Shown here: positions 8,223 through 16,284 of the stretch, one piece after another | Position numbering within the stretch: the stretch's first letter is position 1 | Layout of the letters: each line of letters begins with the position of its first letter | Source of the DNA: DATKKK01 sp035542975 | GTDB taxonomy: Archaea; Thermoproteota; Bathyarchaeia; Bathyarchaeales; Bathycorpusculaceae | Reading direction: 5' to 3' | Assembly (NCBI GenBank): GCA_035542975.1 | Contig: DATKKK010000019.1 | Span: 1 to 21,222, forward strand | DNA: 21,222 nt | The notes under the pieces: generated by a model | Database searches by the model: none | The model's input: the letters and a program-made list of their open reading frames with translations, nothing else | What the model was told of the DNA's origin: nothing | Made by a program: the position numbers and the translations under genes

Positions 8223-8464
8223 AGTTCTTGTCTCCATGACATGATCCATGAGAAATTGCACGTGCAGATATAGAAGTGCGATAAGAAGTAATGCCAGCTG
8301 ATTTGCTGTTTAAAGATAACCGCCGAGAGATTTCGACAGAAATTGTTTGAATAATTCTTCCGTCACTTTTTGACACGCCGTTTTTTATGTTTCTTTTCAA
8401 ATAGCATCCGCCAATGTATCGAAATTGAGGGCATAGAGGATATTCTTTTTCACAATAGAATTGA

Positions 8465-8519
8465 TAAACTATATAGATAAGAGATATATTAATAGTCAAC
8501 TACGATAATTACAAAAGGT
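8465..8519 (+). promoter_or_regulatory. promoter region of the AbrB-PhoU regulator gene
   Basis: The 305-nt divergent gap 8223-8527 holds no convincing gene. Near its right end are AACTATATAG (about 8467-8476), a TATA-like GATATATTAATAG (8481-8493) and a half-site AATAGTC (8490-8496). AAAAGG follows about 9-11 nt before the TTG start. The ACTATATAG resembles a degenerate form of the TATAGNCTATA box, which would allow autoregulation (inference). The promoter of pstB2 must be in the left part of the same gap, but I cannot place it. Confidence 0.4.
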
Positions 8520-8527
8520 TATTTAGA

Positions 8528-9574
8528 TTGCTGCAATCCAAACTCACCGAAGAAACGCGAAAATTACAATTCACCGGTGGATCAACCTACACACTGTCAT
8601 TGCCTAAAAGGTGGATCACGCAAAATCAGCTTAAGAGAGGAAGCGTGATAAAACTACGTGAAGAAGAAGGCGGCCTATTATCAATAATACCTGCTGACAC
8701 AATCATACAAGAACAGAGACTGGACGAAGCTACCATCAGAGTTACACTCAAAGACTCCCCAGACACTGTAGTTAGAAAAGCGGTCTCTGCATACCTCGTG
8801 GGCTACAACATGATACACGTAAGGGCCGAAAACCAAAAACAGTTATCTGGAAAACAGAGGCACGAGATAAAAGATTTTTCGCGGCGAATGCTTGTCGGGA
8901 CCGAAATAGTAACAGACACTCCACAAGAACTAACGCTACAGGTCTTGTTGAGCTATCCTGAACTTTCCGTTCAAAGCGCATTACGAAGAATGAGCATAAT
9001 AACAGCTTCAATGCACAGAGATGCTATGACCGCTCTAAAAGGACTCGACCACCAGCAAGCTAAAGAAGTGACAACATCGGACAACGAGGTTGACAGATTC
9101 AACCTCTACATAGTCAGACAGCTCAAAACCGCAATCCAAAACCCCAGAATAATAAAAGAAATAGGCTTACAAAATGCCCGTGATTGCTTAGGCTACCGCT
9201 TAGTAACCAAATCTGTAGAGAGAACCGCAGATCACGCAGCTAACATCGCAGAAAACGTTTTATCACTGAAAAAACGGCTAGAACCTGAAGCAATTGAAAA
9301 ACTTGAGAAGATGAGTGCTATAGCTATTTCGATGTTTGAAACCGCAATAGAAGCACTTTTCAGGAAAGATTACTCTCTTGCTGAGAGCATAGTTGAAAAA
9401 ACAAAAGAGGTCATTTTAATTGAAAAAGAGGCTCTTGTTTCTTCTCAAAAGATGGACATTGAAGAGGCACCCTATCTGCGATTAATTATTGAAAGCATTC
9501 GCAGAACCGCAGAGTATGCCAGTGACATTGCCGAAATCGTACTCAACCTTACTGTTGAATCGATATTGACGTGA
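8528..9574 (+). CDS. SpoVT/AbrB-PhoU fusion regulator of phosphate uptake
   Basis: Residues about 8-52 form a SpoVT/AbrB-type swapped-hairpin DNA-binding domain: RKLQFTGGSTYTLSLPKRW, then a basic segment and GSVIKLREEEGG. After a linker, residues about 120-345 are helical PhoU repeats, including DNEVDRFNLYIVRQLKTAI, LVTKSVERTADHAANIAENVL and IIESIRRTAEYASDIAEIVL. This two-domain architecture is known in archaea and is annotated as a phosphate uptake regulator. A TTG start with AAAAGG upstream fits the conserved N-terminus. It sits between two Pst systems and is the best candidate in the window to bind the shared palindromic operator. The target and effector are not visible in sequence. Confidence 0.9.
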   Translation: MLQSKLTEETRKLQFTGGSTYTLSLPKRWITQNQLKRGSVIKLREEEGGLLSIIPADTIIQEQRLDEATIRVTLKDSPDTVVRKAVSAYLVGYNMIHVRAENQKQLSGKQRHEIKDFSRRMLVGTEIVTDTPQELTLQVLLSYPELSVQSALRRMSIITASMHRDAMTALKGLDHQQAKEVTTSDNEVDRFNLYIVRQLKTAIQNPRIIKEIGLQNARDCLGYRLVTKSVERTADHAANIAENVLSLKKRLEPEAIEKLEKMSAIAISMFETAIEALFRKDYSLAESIVEKTKEVILIEKEALVSSQKMDIEEAPYLRLIIESIRRTAEYASDIAEIVLNLTVESILT

Positions 9575-9660
9575 GATAGTGATAAAGAGCCGACTTCTAA
9601 TAGACCCAATAACAAATCGCTGATTGCTGATGCAATTTTTATCAAGTCAATAACCGTTGC

Positions 9661-9768
9661 GTGGTCTTATCTGTTGGAGGACTCTTCATCACGATTCTGA
9701 CTGCTAGTTTACCAACGAAGGTCAGTGGAGTTAATTCAACAGCACAGTCTCGCGCGCACGATGCTTGA
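9661..9768 (+). CDS. doubtful 35-residue ORF with signal-peptide character
   Basis: A GTG opens a frame starting VVLSVGGLFITILTASLP and stopping at 9766-9768. The hydrophobic stretch followed by a small-residue region looks like the N-terminus of a secreted protein without its body. No clear ribosome binding site is seen. It lies in the convergent gap after the regulator and may be a gene remnant or chance. Confidence 0.2.
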   Translation: MVLSVGGLFITILTASLPTKVSGVNSTAQSRAHDA

Positions 9769-9813
9769 GGTTGGGTCGTTTTTCAAGCGCTACCTAGCAT
9801 CTGCATAGGTTTC

Positions 9814-11079
9814 TTACTTCTCACATAAGCCAATCAAGCTCGACGCGATCGAAAAGCGATCTATCGATTTCACTTTCTTAGCTCTCCAACTTTGTCGTTC
9901 ATGCCAGGCACGACCTATCCAAAACGGCAAACCGACGATTGTTAGGGTTGTGACAGCCACAAGCACCAATCCAACCAAGGAGAAGAGACTTAACGGATTA
10001 GCCGGGTTCACCACAGTGATAACAACATATGCCGTGTTCTTGTTCCCACCATCGTCAGCAACGGTTAGTGTTACGTTATAGGTTCCTTGAATGGTATATG
10101 TATGCGTGAAGCAAGAATCAACAAAGGTCATGCCTTCTCCGTCGTACCATATGTAACTTGTGATTGTTCCATTTAGGGGATCATAACTATCAGTGCCATT
10201 GAAAAACACAGACTGCCCTGCTTCAACGTGTTGATATGATGAAACCCCCTCAACTGATATTACCGCGATAGGAGGTGTGACATCTACCACAGTAATCATG
10301 GTCGAATCATTGGACATCCTTCCTTCAGAGTCACTGACTGTCAAGTTTACCAAGTGTACTCCCGACATAAGAAAAGCATACGATACCACTTTTCCATAGA
10401 GTTCGATTGATTTTCCATCAGTGAATCTCCAGATGAAATTCAGATTTGTATCATTCGAATGAGTTCCTGAGCCGTTCAGGATTGTTGAAGTACCTTGGAT
10501 TACTGACTGGTCAGGACCGGCATCGGCCCTAATTCCTTTGTCGCTCCCCAAGGTTACTGTTGCACCGCTCATTTGATGAGCGATTTGGGGATGCGTCCCA
10601 TTACTCAGTCGAGGAGCCTGCAAGACTTCGTTGTCCAGAGTTATTGGACTCATGAATGTTTCCTTGTCTACTCTGAAGACAAGTGTCGCAAGGGTTCCAT
10701 TTCCACTTACCTCGACAGCTGACGTAAAAGTGTCTGAAATCTCTGTTATCGTGCCGTTCTTGGCGGGCGAAGACAGGAAAAGGGTGCTGCCAGCACTTCT
10801 CATGAATGGACCCTCAACGGGCCGTTTGACCAGACTCAGGACGTCTTGCTCCCATGTTATTCTGGTCTTCCAGGACCATAGGTTCTCCACGTTTGCTATC
10901 GTGATGTTGAGGGTTAAATTCTGCCCTATGTTCTGCGCTGTGTAGCTTGAGGGTGCCAAGGCCAATATCGTGTCTTCGGCTTTGACAGAAGAAGAGGATG
11001 TAAAGAGGATCAAAGAAAGCGATAAGACACAGCAAACAATCGCAGCATTTTCGATTATGACTGTTTTATGCAACTTCAT
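9814..11079 (-). CDS. membrane-anchored surface protein: cohesin domain, two PKD domains, C-terminal helix
   Basis: The protein has a signal peptide (MKLHKTVIIENAAIVCCVL to SVKAED). A cohesin-type beta-sandwich follows at about 35-180: LTLNITIANVENLWSWKTRITWEQDVL, EGPFMRSAGSTLFL, SGNGTLATLVFRV. Two PKD domains come next, at about 183-268 (ADAGPDQSVIQGTS) and 270-360 (DSYDPLNGTITSYIWYDGEG). A C-terminal membrane helix (about 365-390) ends with a basic tail, RAWHERQSWRAKK. The topology is a stalk holding a cohesin outside the cell. A longer start at 11121 adds 14 codons, but the ATG at 11079 gives the proper signal peptide and has TAGGA upstream. Cohesins bind dockerins; the nearest dockerins are in the two genes upstream. 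Dockerin binding is inferred. Confidence 0.82.
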   Translation of the reverse strand: MKLHKTVIIENAAIVCCVLSLSLILFTSSSSVKAEDTILALAPSSYTAQNIGQNLTLNITIANVENLWSWKTRITWEQDVLSLVKRPVEGPFMRSAGSTLFLSSPAKNGTITEISDTFTSAVEVSGNGTLATLVFRVDKETFMSPITLDNEVLQAPRLSNGTHPQIAHQMSGATVTLGSDKGIRADAGPDQSVIQGTSTILNGSGTHSNDTNLNFIWRFTDGKSIELYGKVVSYAFLMSGVHLVNLTVSDSEGRMSNDSTMITVVDVTPPIAVISVEGVSSYQHVEAGQSVFFNGTDSYDPLNGTITSYIWYDGEGMTFVDSCFTHTYTIQGTYNVTLTVADDGGNKNTAYVVITVVNPANPLSLFSLVGLVLVAVTTLTIVGLPFWIGRAWHERQSWRAKKVKSIDRFSIASSLIGLCEK

Positions 11080-11254
11080 GATTGTCAGTCCTAACAAGCA
11101 ATGTGGAATTCTGAAAGACAAACAAACTGTAGGTTTTGTGTCTTTTGGTCAAATTCCGCTCTCGGGTTGAAACTACCTCCGAGTCTAGTGGATAATATGT
11201 ATCTAGTAATGGGCTTGAAGTACGATTTTCGAAATCTTCTTTCGCCATTAGCAA
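11066..11254 (-). CDS. possible small ORF between the two cohesin genes
   Basis: A 62-residue frame starts at a TTG about 10 nt after a strong AGGAGG. After ML it reads MAKEDFENRTSSPLLDTYYP, and it ends by overlapping the first 14 bases of the next cohesin gene. The overlap suggests coupling if it is real. The sequence is hydrophilic, has no recognisable domain, and lies just after a U-rich terminator-like stretch. The gap is otherwise unexplained. Confidence 0.35.
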   Translation of the reverse strand: MLMAKEDFENRTSSPLLDTYYPLDSEVVSTRERNLTKRHKTYSLFVFQNSTLLVRTDNHEVA

Positions 11255-11280
11255 AAGAGAAATTCCTCCTATAAACAGAC

Positions 11281-11303
11281 AAAAGAAAAAAAGGAAAAAA
11301 AGG
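11281..11303 (-). terminator. U-rich terminator after the cohesin-dockerin gene
   Basis: Directly after the TAA at 11305-11307 the - strand carries an almost unbroken pyrimidine tract (CCCTTTTTTTCC, then TTTTTTTCTTTTG). Such tracts terminate archaeal RNA polymerase. This separates the pstS2-cohesin/dockerin transcript from the downstream cohesin-PKD gene, at least partly. Confidence 0.55.
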
Positions 11304-11304
11304 G

Positions 11305-12009
11305 TTAAGGCCAGTGCTGGCCATATCGACCTGTGCATGTGACAACGTCCAGTATGGTGATTTTGCCATCGCCGTTAAGGTCAGCATTTGGATTGAATCC
11401 TGGTTCGCCTTGCTTGCTGCCGTATATTCCGGTGATTCCCACTACGTCCAAGATCGTGACTTTGAAGTCTCCGTTCACGTCGCCTACTATTGTGGTTATC
11501 ACTGTTGCGCCTAAATGAGTGTGTGCAATGTAATTATGAGGTTGAGAGGTGTCCAGCAGAATGGTGGATACCAAGTTCACTGTTGTTGTACCGTAAGCGG
11601 TGGCATTTAAGACTTGGAATGTCAGATACGTCAAAGTTCCGTTGCCGCTAGCACTTGTTGAGCCTAGGATCGTGGATGACATCTCTGGAATTATGCCGCT
11701 TGTCCGATTAATTGGTGCAAACAAGAATAGTGTTGTTCCTGCACTTTTCAGAAATGGGCCTTCAATTGGGTTTCTAGTCAGATTAAGAACTGCAGGATCC
11801 CATGCGATTTCCGCTTTCCAGCTCCAAAGATTTGTCACTCCGGTCACGGTTAGCGTCAGGTTGAAGGTAGTTTTCGATGTTGAAACAACTACTGTGCTTG
11901 GTGTCAGACTCAGAGAGGGCGTAGTAGCGCTTGCATGGGGCGCTGAAGCCATCAAAGGTAGCAACACAAGCATGGCAGTCGCGACAACTATTATGGCTCT
12001 TTTGTTCAT
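11305..12009 (-). CDS. secreted cohesin-dockerin protein
   Basis: Signal peptide MNKRAIIVVATAMLVLLPLMASAPHASA is followed by a cohesin-type domain at about 30-170. Its motifs match the neighbouring cohesins: NLWSWKAEIAWDPAVLNL, EGPFLKSAGTTLFLF, SGNGTLTYLTFQV. A type I dockerin follows at about 175-234 with two calcium-loop repeats, DVNGDFKVTILD and DLNGDGKITILD, each followed by a helix ending in a G-Y-G pattern. There is no membrane anchor, so it could bridge dockerin proteins to anchored cohesins. A strong AAGGAGG, starting within the pstS2 stop codon, lies 6 nt before the ATG. The gene is 12 nt downstream of pstS2 and surely co-transcribed with it. The binding specificity of each module is unknown. 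Confidence 0.87.
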   Translation of the reverse strand: MNKRAIIVVATAMLVLLPLMASAPHASATTPSLSLTPSTVVVSTSKTTFNLTLTVTGVTNLWSWKAEIAWDPAVLNLTRNPIEGPFLKSAGTTLFLFAPINRTSGIIPEMSSTILGSTSASGNGTLTYLTFQVLNATAYGTTTVNLVSTILLDTSQPHNYIAHTHLGATVITTIVGDVNGDFKVTILDVVGITGIYGSKQGEPGFNPNADLNGDGKITILDVVTCTGRYGQHWP

Positions 12010-12021
12010 TCAGATTCCTCC

Positions 12022-13197
12022 TTATGCACCGCTCCAATAGGCTGTGTAGCTGTTCACGAACGCGGTCGTGTCAACGAAGGTGAGCATACCGTCACCATTC
12101 CAATCGCAGAGCGGAGTAACATATCCTGGTGTATTGGCAGTTGCGAATGCATCACAGTAGAATACGATGTCTTCATATGTGACTTTCTGGTCAGGATAGT
12201 TGTGCTGTTGAGGGGGGCAAGCATCTGTTCCGAGAACAGTTGGATTGACATTAGTGGCATTGGTAAAGTCACCCCATGGCAACCTTATGTAGCCTTCCTG
12301 GTCAACCCATTGTGGGTTGCCTCTAATATAGGCGATCCAAGCGAGAATCTCTGGGTCTGTTGGCAGATTTGTCGTCGCATACCATAGGAATCTGTATGGT
12401 AAATACGAGCCGTCCAGCACATGTGCCTTAGATGGGGCCACATATTGGCCATTATAGAATAGGCTGATCGGTTGAACTCCACCAAGGTGAAGAAAGCCCA
12501 TGCCGAAGTAGGCTATGTACCATGCGCCACCCGGGCTGGACATCAAGTTCCATATGTCTTGATTCTCTGTCTCCACTGTGGCGTTCGCAACAATGTTGGA
12601 TGTAGACCTGCCGAAGGGTGTAAGGAAGAAGTTCTTAAAGCAATCTGCTGTTCCTGATGTTGAAACTCTTACTGCTACGTGAATTGGCGTGCTTACTGGG
12701 ATAGCTGGGTTAACCGTGTGCCAGTCCGTGATTAGTCCACAGAAGATGTCTGAAACATTCTTTGGAGTAAGCTGCGTAACCAAGTTCCCCGGGTACTGAC
12801 CCGTAGCATTGTTAACGATTATGGCTACACTGTCTACACCGATTTGCCAAATCCTCATGTTTGGCAGAGCTAATACGTTAGCGGCTGAAGGAAACTTGGA
12901 TGCTGCAGATATGTCTACAACTCCGTTTGTCAAATCTGTGAATCCTTGACCGCTCCCTCCGTCGGCGACGTTAGGTGTACTTGTCGTTGCGGGTGCGAAC
13001 ATTGTGTTGTACCAAGCTGCAAAGCCCACTGCCGCATCGTTGCTGATTGGCAGCACTGTTGTTGATCCGCTTGTGTACAGTGTTCCAGGGTGAATAAGCG
13101 CAGCATTTCCAGATTTTATTGCTGAACTCAAAGTAACAAGCATTAGTCCTGCAATGATCACTGTTGTCAGTCGTCTTTTTGACACAAGTAACTTCAT
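12022..13197 (-). CDS. PstS-family substrate-binding protein with C-terminal dockerin
   Basis: A secreted 391-residue protein. The signal peptide spans residues 1-32 (MKLLVSKRRLTTVIIAGLML to SGNA). The PBP-like fold shows LYTSGSTTVLPIS near 40, DGGSGQGFTDLTNGVVDIS near 80-97 and RVSTSGTADCFKNFF near 178, equivalent to the anion site of PstS. Compared with PstS1, the aspartates of ASD and R-x-D-x-SGT are replaced (AAS, R-x-S-x-SGT), so its ligand is less certain; phosphate is the default guess. The last 60 residues form a dockerin-like pair: a degenerate repeat YPDQKVTYEDIVFYCDAF at about 334-351, then a canonical DWNGDGMLTFVD at 365-376. GGAGAG precedes the ATG. It is divergent from pstC2. 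Confidence 0.87.
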   Translation of the reverse strand: MKLLVSKRRLTTVIIAGLMLVTLSSAIKSGNAALIHPGTLYTSGSTTVLPISNDAAVGFAAWYNTMFAPATTSTPNVADGGSGQGFTDLTNGVVDISAASKFPSAANVLALPNMRIWQIGVDSVAIIVNNATGQYPGNLVTQLTPKNVSDIFCGLITDWHTVNPAIPVSTPIHVAVRVSTSGTADCFKNFFLTPFGRSTSNIVANATVETENQDIWNLMSSPGGAWYIAYFGMGFLHLGGVQPISLFYNGQYVAPSKAHVLDGSYLPYRFLWYATTNLPTDPEILAWIAYIRGNPQWVDQEGYIRLPWGDFTNATNVNPTVLGTDACPPQQHNYPDQKVTYEDIVFYCDAFATANTPGYVTPLCDWNGDGMLTFVDTTAFVNSYTAYWSGA

Positions 13198-13285
13198 TTT
13201 TCATTCTCTCCTTTTTCAATGTTTTCTTTTTTGAACGAGAATCATCCCGTTCTGAGGAACAGCTAGACGAAGAGCAATATCTCTC

Positions 13286-13404
13286 TTCTCCAAATAGTAT
13301 ACCGACCCTCATTTAGTGCTATAGAGTCTATGGCGACATACCGAGCACGTACACGAATATCCGAAATAATCTGCAGAAAAAAATAGATTAAATAGACTAC
13401 ATAG
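13286..13404. promoter_or_regulatory. divergent pstS2/pstC2 control region with box motifs
   Basis: The 269-nt gap contains ATAGAGTCTAT at 13321-13331, identical to a sequence at 19220-19230. It also has AATAGACTA at 13391-13399, 68-76 nt before the pstC2 start. On the - strand TATACTATTTGG (13290-13301) occurs about 95 nt before pstS2 and recurs exactly at 18615-18626. These match the box seen upstream of pstS1 and suggest common control of both divergent transcripts. Confidence 0.5.
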
Positions 13405-13466
13405 GCAATTCATAACTACTCCATGAGGATGACAAAATAGGTTAGAGATCAGAGGAAGAAACAGCC

Positions 13467-14366
13467 TTGAAAACGGGCAGAGTCTTTGAGAAAATCGTTG
13501 AAACCCTTCTTCTTATGTGTGCGGTTTCTTCCGTGCTGATAGTTTTTCTATTAGTTGGATATGTAGCTTGGCAAGGTTTCCCTCAAGTCGTGAGTTGGTC
13601 TCTCCATGGTTTCGGCATGACGTGGAGCTTCGACCCAGATAACGTTGCGTCTTCCGACTTCGGCATAATCCGCACGCTTTTCAGCACAATATATGTAGGG
13701 TTGGGAGCCGTTGCAATTGCTGTGCTCATAGGTCTCCCAACTGCTATATACATCGCAGAATTCTCAGGGCCCAAGATTCGCAATATGATAAAACCAAGCA
13801 TGGAAACTCTTGCCGGCATGCCCTCGGTAGTGATGGGATATTTCGGATTCTTCTACATTTGCCCCTTGATATTCTCATATTTCGGAGAAGGGGGCAAGAT
13901 CACGAATGGACAAGGCGTCTTAGCTGCTTGGATGATCCTGGCAACAATGGCTTTGCCTTTCATAGTAAGCATTTCCGAAGATGCGATCAGGGCTGTTCCA
14001 AACTCTTACAGAGAAGCCGCCCAAGGACTTGGCGCGACCAGATGGCAGACAACGTTGCACGTTATTCTACCTGAAGCAAAGTCAGGCATAATGACTGCTG
14101 TTCTTCTGGCTCTCGGGAGTGCTCTTGGAGAAACGATGGCCGTAATAATGGTAATAGGACCTAACCTTAATCCTCCAATTACATTGGATCCAAGACCGAT
14201 CTCGAATGTTCTGACTACGTTAATTGCTCAAAATGTGGGTCAAGACTCATCTGGAACTGGTCCTCTAAATTCAGCTCTGTATGGAGTTGGATTCATCCTG
14301 TTTGTGCTAGTTGGAATTCTTAACATTGCAGTTACGATGCTCGTAAGGGAGCGCAAGCAAAAATGA
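13467..14366 (+). CDS. pstC: Pst-type ABC permease, PstC-like (copy 2)
   Basis: A 299-residue permease with about six membrane helices. The EAA loop reads EAAQGLGATRWQTTLHVILPEAKSGI and is followed by LALGSALGETMAVIMVIGPN, the PstC signature. METLAGMPSVVMGYFGFFYI matches the PstC mid-region. The first loop has GFGMTWSFDPDN in place of the copy 1 sequence, so the two PstC proteins are diverged rather than recent duplicates. It starts at TTG 13467 with GAGGAAG about 9 nt upstream, which also fits the usual N-terminus. It overlaps the next gene by ATGA. It is divergent from the dockerin-bearing PstS2, the presumed receptor. Confidence 0.9.
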   Translation: MKTGRVFEKIVETLLLMCAVSSVLIVFLLVGYVAWQGFPQVVSWSLHGFGMTWSFDPDNVASSDFGIIRTLFSTIYVGLGAVAIAVLIGLPTAIYIAEFSGPKIRNMIKPSMETLAGMPSVVMGYFGFFYICPLIFSYFGEGGKITNGQGVLAAWMILATMALPFIVSISEDAIRAVPNSYREAAQGLGATRWQTTLHVILPEAKSGIMTAVLLALGSALGETMAVIMVIGPNLNPPITLDPRPISNVLTTLIAQNVGQDSSGTGPLNSALYGVGFILFVLVGILNIAVTMLVRERKQK

Positions 14367-15712
14367 AAACCAACCTTGCAGAGCTGGGCGCCTATCTTAG
14401 ATCTCACAAGAATGGAAATCTCGCGGCAGGTTTGCTGGTCTGCGTTTGCGGTGGAATAGTTGCGGCATACGGAATATTAATGGTGATTGAGACTCTGATC
14501 TACAGTATTTCGGGTTCTCAGTTTTGGGGTATACTGCCTTTCAGTAGCCCTGAAGCTAGCTTTGTGTTGTCACTGTTTTTTGTCTTGGCTGCAATTTCAC
14601 TTTTTGTCGATGGGTACCTATTGACAGAGTCGCATTATGGCGGAGTCATCCTAGCAAGTATTTTCTCGGTTCTCTCATTCTCTCTTCTTTTTCTCGGAGT
14701 TGCAAATCCAATTCTCGTAGGGGCAGTAGGGATTTTTTGTGCAATTGGAGGAGTTATTGGATTTCTGGAACAAAGAAAGACCCACATCCCAAGAATTAGT
14801 GATTCGGTAATTGAAGAGAAAGTAATAAAACTCTATCTTAGGCTTTCGGGACTAGTAGGTGTTGGAATTCTATTCTCCATAATCACTATCATATCGGCCC
14901 GTGGAATCCCTTACGTCACATGGGATTTTCTCACACAACCGTTTCCTTGGGCATATGCTACAGACATAATCGAGGGAGTCAAATCTGGAGTTATAGGAAT
15001 TGGACCACAAATTGCGGGATCACTACTCATGTGCGGTCTCTGCGAGTTAATATCCATTCCGCTTGGTTTAGGATCCGCGATCTACCTATCCGAATATTCC
15101 CCACAAAACTTTTTCACTCAGATTATACACTTCTTCGTCGAAACTCTTGCAGGCGTCCCGTCGGTAATATTGGGGTTGTTCGGCTTCACTTTTTTCCGTC
15201 TTGAATTTGGTTGGGCACAAAGGAGCCTTCTAGGAGGAGCCATCTGTCTTGCGCTCATGATACTCCCATGGAATATCAGAGTTGCCGAAGAGGCCATCAA
15301 GACAGTGTCAACAGGTTTCAAAGAGGCTGCGTACGCTCTGGGATCAACCAAATTGCAGACGATCAGACGTGTCATCCTCGAAGCGGCAGCCCCTGGGATT
15401 CTAACAGGAGTTATCTTGGGATTCGGAGCCGCGTTCGGCGAAGCAGCTGTTCCACTCCTAGCAGGGGGGGATCTAACCGCAAACTGGCCGAGTCATCTAA
15501 CTCTGACACAATCAGATATTCCAACATTGCCAGTGTGGATCTACAGCGCCTATAAGAACTTAATGATTGGTCAAAGCGTTACTGCTGGTGGCTGGAAAGA
15601 ACAAAACGTGGCTTACGCAGGAGCATTCGTGCTTTTAGTCATCTTCTTGGCCGTAACGATAACTGCGTTGTTGATCAGAAACCGTCTCAGCAAGAAACTA
15701 GTAGGTGCGTGA
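14363..15712 (+). CDS. pstA: Pst-type ABC permease, PstA-like, with N-terminal four-helix extension
   Basis: At 449 residues this is about 170 longer than PstA copy 1. Residues about 20-140 form four extra hydrophobic helices, ending in a charged linker EQRKTHIPRISDSVIEEK. The permease core follows from about 165, with TWDFLTQPFPWAYATDIIEGVKSGVIGIGPQIAGSL and FFVETLAGVPSVILGLFGF. Its EAA loop is EAAYALGSTKLQTIRRVILEAAAPGI, then FGAAFGEAAVPLLAGG. It is coupled by ATGA to pstC2 and by GTGA to the membrane protein after it. The role of the extension is unknown; it could dock a partner such as the following four-helix protein. No ATPase gene is next to it. Confidence 0.88.
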   Translation: MKTNLAELGAYLRSHKNGNLAAGLLVCVCGGIVAAYGILMVIETLIYSISGSQFWGILPFSSPEASFVLSLFFVLAAISLFVDGYLLTESHYGGVILASIFSVLSFSLLFLGVANPILVGAVGIFCAIGGVIGFLEQRKTHIPRISDSVIEEKVIKLYLRLSGLVGVGILFSIITIISARGIPYVTWDFLTQPFPWAYATDIIEGVKSGVIGIGPQIAGSLLMCGLCELISIPLGLGSAIYLSEYSPQNFFTQIIHFFVETLAGVPSVILGLFGFTFFRLEFGWAQRSLLGGAICLALMILPWNIRVAEEAIKTVSTGFKEAAYALGSTKLQTIRRVILEAAAPGILTGVILGFGAAFGEAAVPLLAGGDLTANWPSHLTLTQSDIPTLPVWIYSAYKNLMIGQSVTAGGWKEQNVAYAGAFVLLVIFLAVTITALLIRNRLSKKLVGA

Positions 15713-16284
15713 CACAATCACCGATGGATTTTGATAAAATGGTAAGACATCAAACTGAACTTAGCCATTTTACACAAGTGAAATTAAAGCTTGCGTTTGT
15801 GATGCTGATCATCGCCGGATCAGCGATGCTAATCGGAGGGCTAATCTTATTACTTTTGGATCTTACCACTGCCGAATCTAGCAGTTTGCGCAGTATTGTT
15901 CTCTTCTCAGTTGAGGCCATCGAGCAGACTGCCGGTTTCCCACTCCCAACATACGAGTTCGTGAATAATAGCATCTCCGCTGTCGGACTTGCAGCGTTAA
16001 CCGTTGGTCTGGATCTGCTCCTACTGAGCATCGGTCTACTCGTTCGGAGTAGAATGGCTCTCTGGATTGCCATGATAATATTCACTTTAGCGGCATTCTT
16101 TGACTTCACGACCTTTCTTCTAGAGGGAGTTATAGGCGCTCCACTATCACCGATTGGAACTCTAATCAACGGATTAGTAGTAGGTGTTCTCATGAAGAAT
16201 CGAAAATGGTTCACCACAGAGTTTGGCGCAACCGGTCAGTCTCACAAGACTCGGAGGAAGTCCTGGCTTGCACGCTCGGTCTGA
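15709..16284 (+). CDS. four-helix membrane protein of unknown function in the pst2 operon
   Basis: A 191-residue protein with a polar N-terminus (about 1-25), four predicted membrane helices at roughly 27-52, 88-115, 117-138 and 145-165, and a basic cytoplasmic tail, KTRRKSWLARS. Between helices 1 and 2 is a loop with FPLPTYEFVNNS. The GTG start overlaps the pstA2 stop as GTGA, so it is translated with the permease; an ATG at 15724 is the alternative. I do not recognise the family. Its helix count resembles the extra N-terminal part of PstA2, and the two may interact or be related. Operon position implies a role with the second Pst permease. Confidence 0.75.
   Translation: MTQSPMDFDKMVRHQTELSHFTQVKLKLAFVMLIIAGSAMLIGGLILLLLDLTTAESSSLRSIVLFSVEAIEQTAGFPLPTYEFVNNSISAVGLAALTVGLDLLLLSIGLLVRSRMALWIAMIIFTLAAFFDFTTFLLEGVIGAPLSPIGTLINGLVVGVLMKNRKWFTTEFGATGQSHKTRRKSWLARSV

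Noticed and set aside
8215..8499. 94-residue - strand frame across the pstB2/regulator gap
   Set aside because: It overlaps the start of pstB2 in another frame, has no ribosome binding site or domain, and covers the likely divergent promoters.
11600..12040. 146-residue + strand frame
   Set aside because: It is antisense to the clearly real cohesin-dockerin gene, with no domain.
12971..13312. 113-residue - strand frame starting upstream of pstS2
   Set aside because: It overlaps the pstS2 signal peptide in another frame; pstS2 has the better-placed start and real domains. The Ser/Lys-rich product has no family.
15750..16217. 155-residue - strand frame
   Set aside because: It is antisense to the four-helix membrane protein, which is supported by operon coupling and clear membrane helices.
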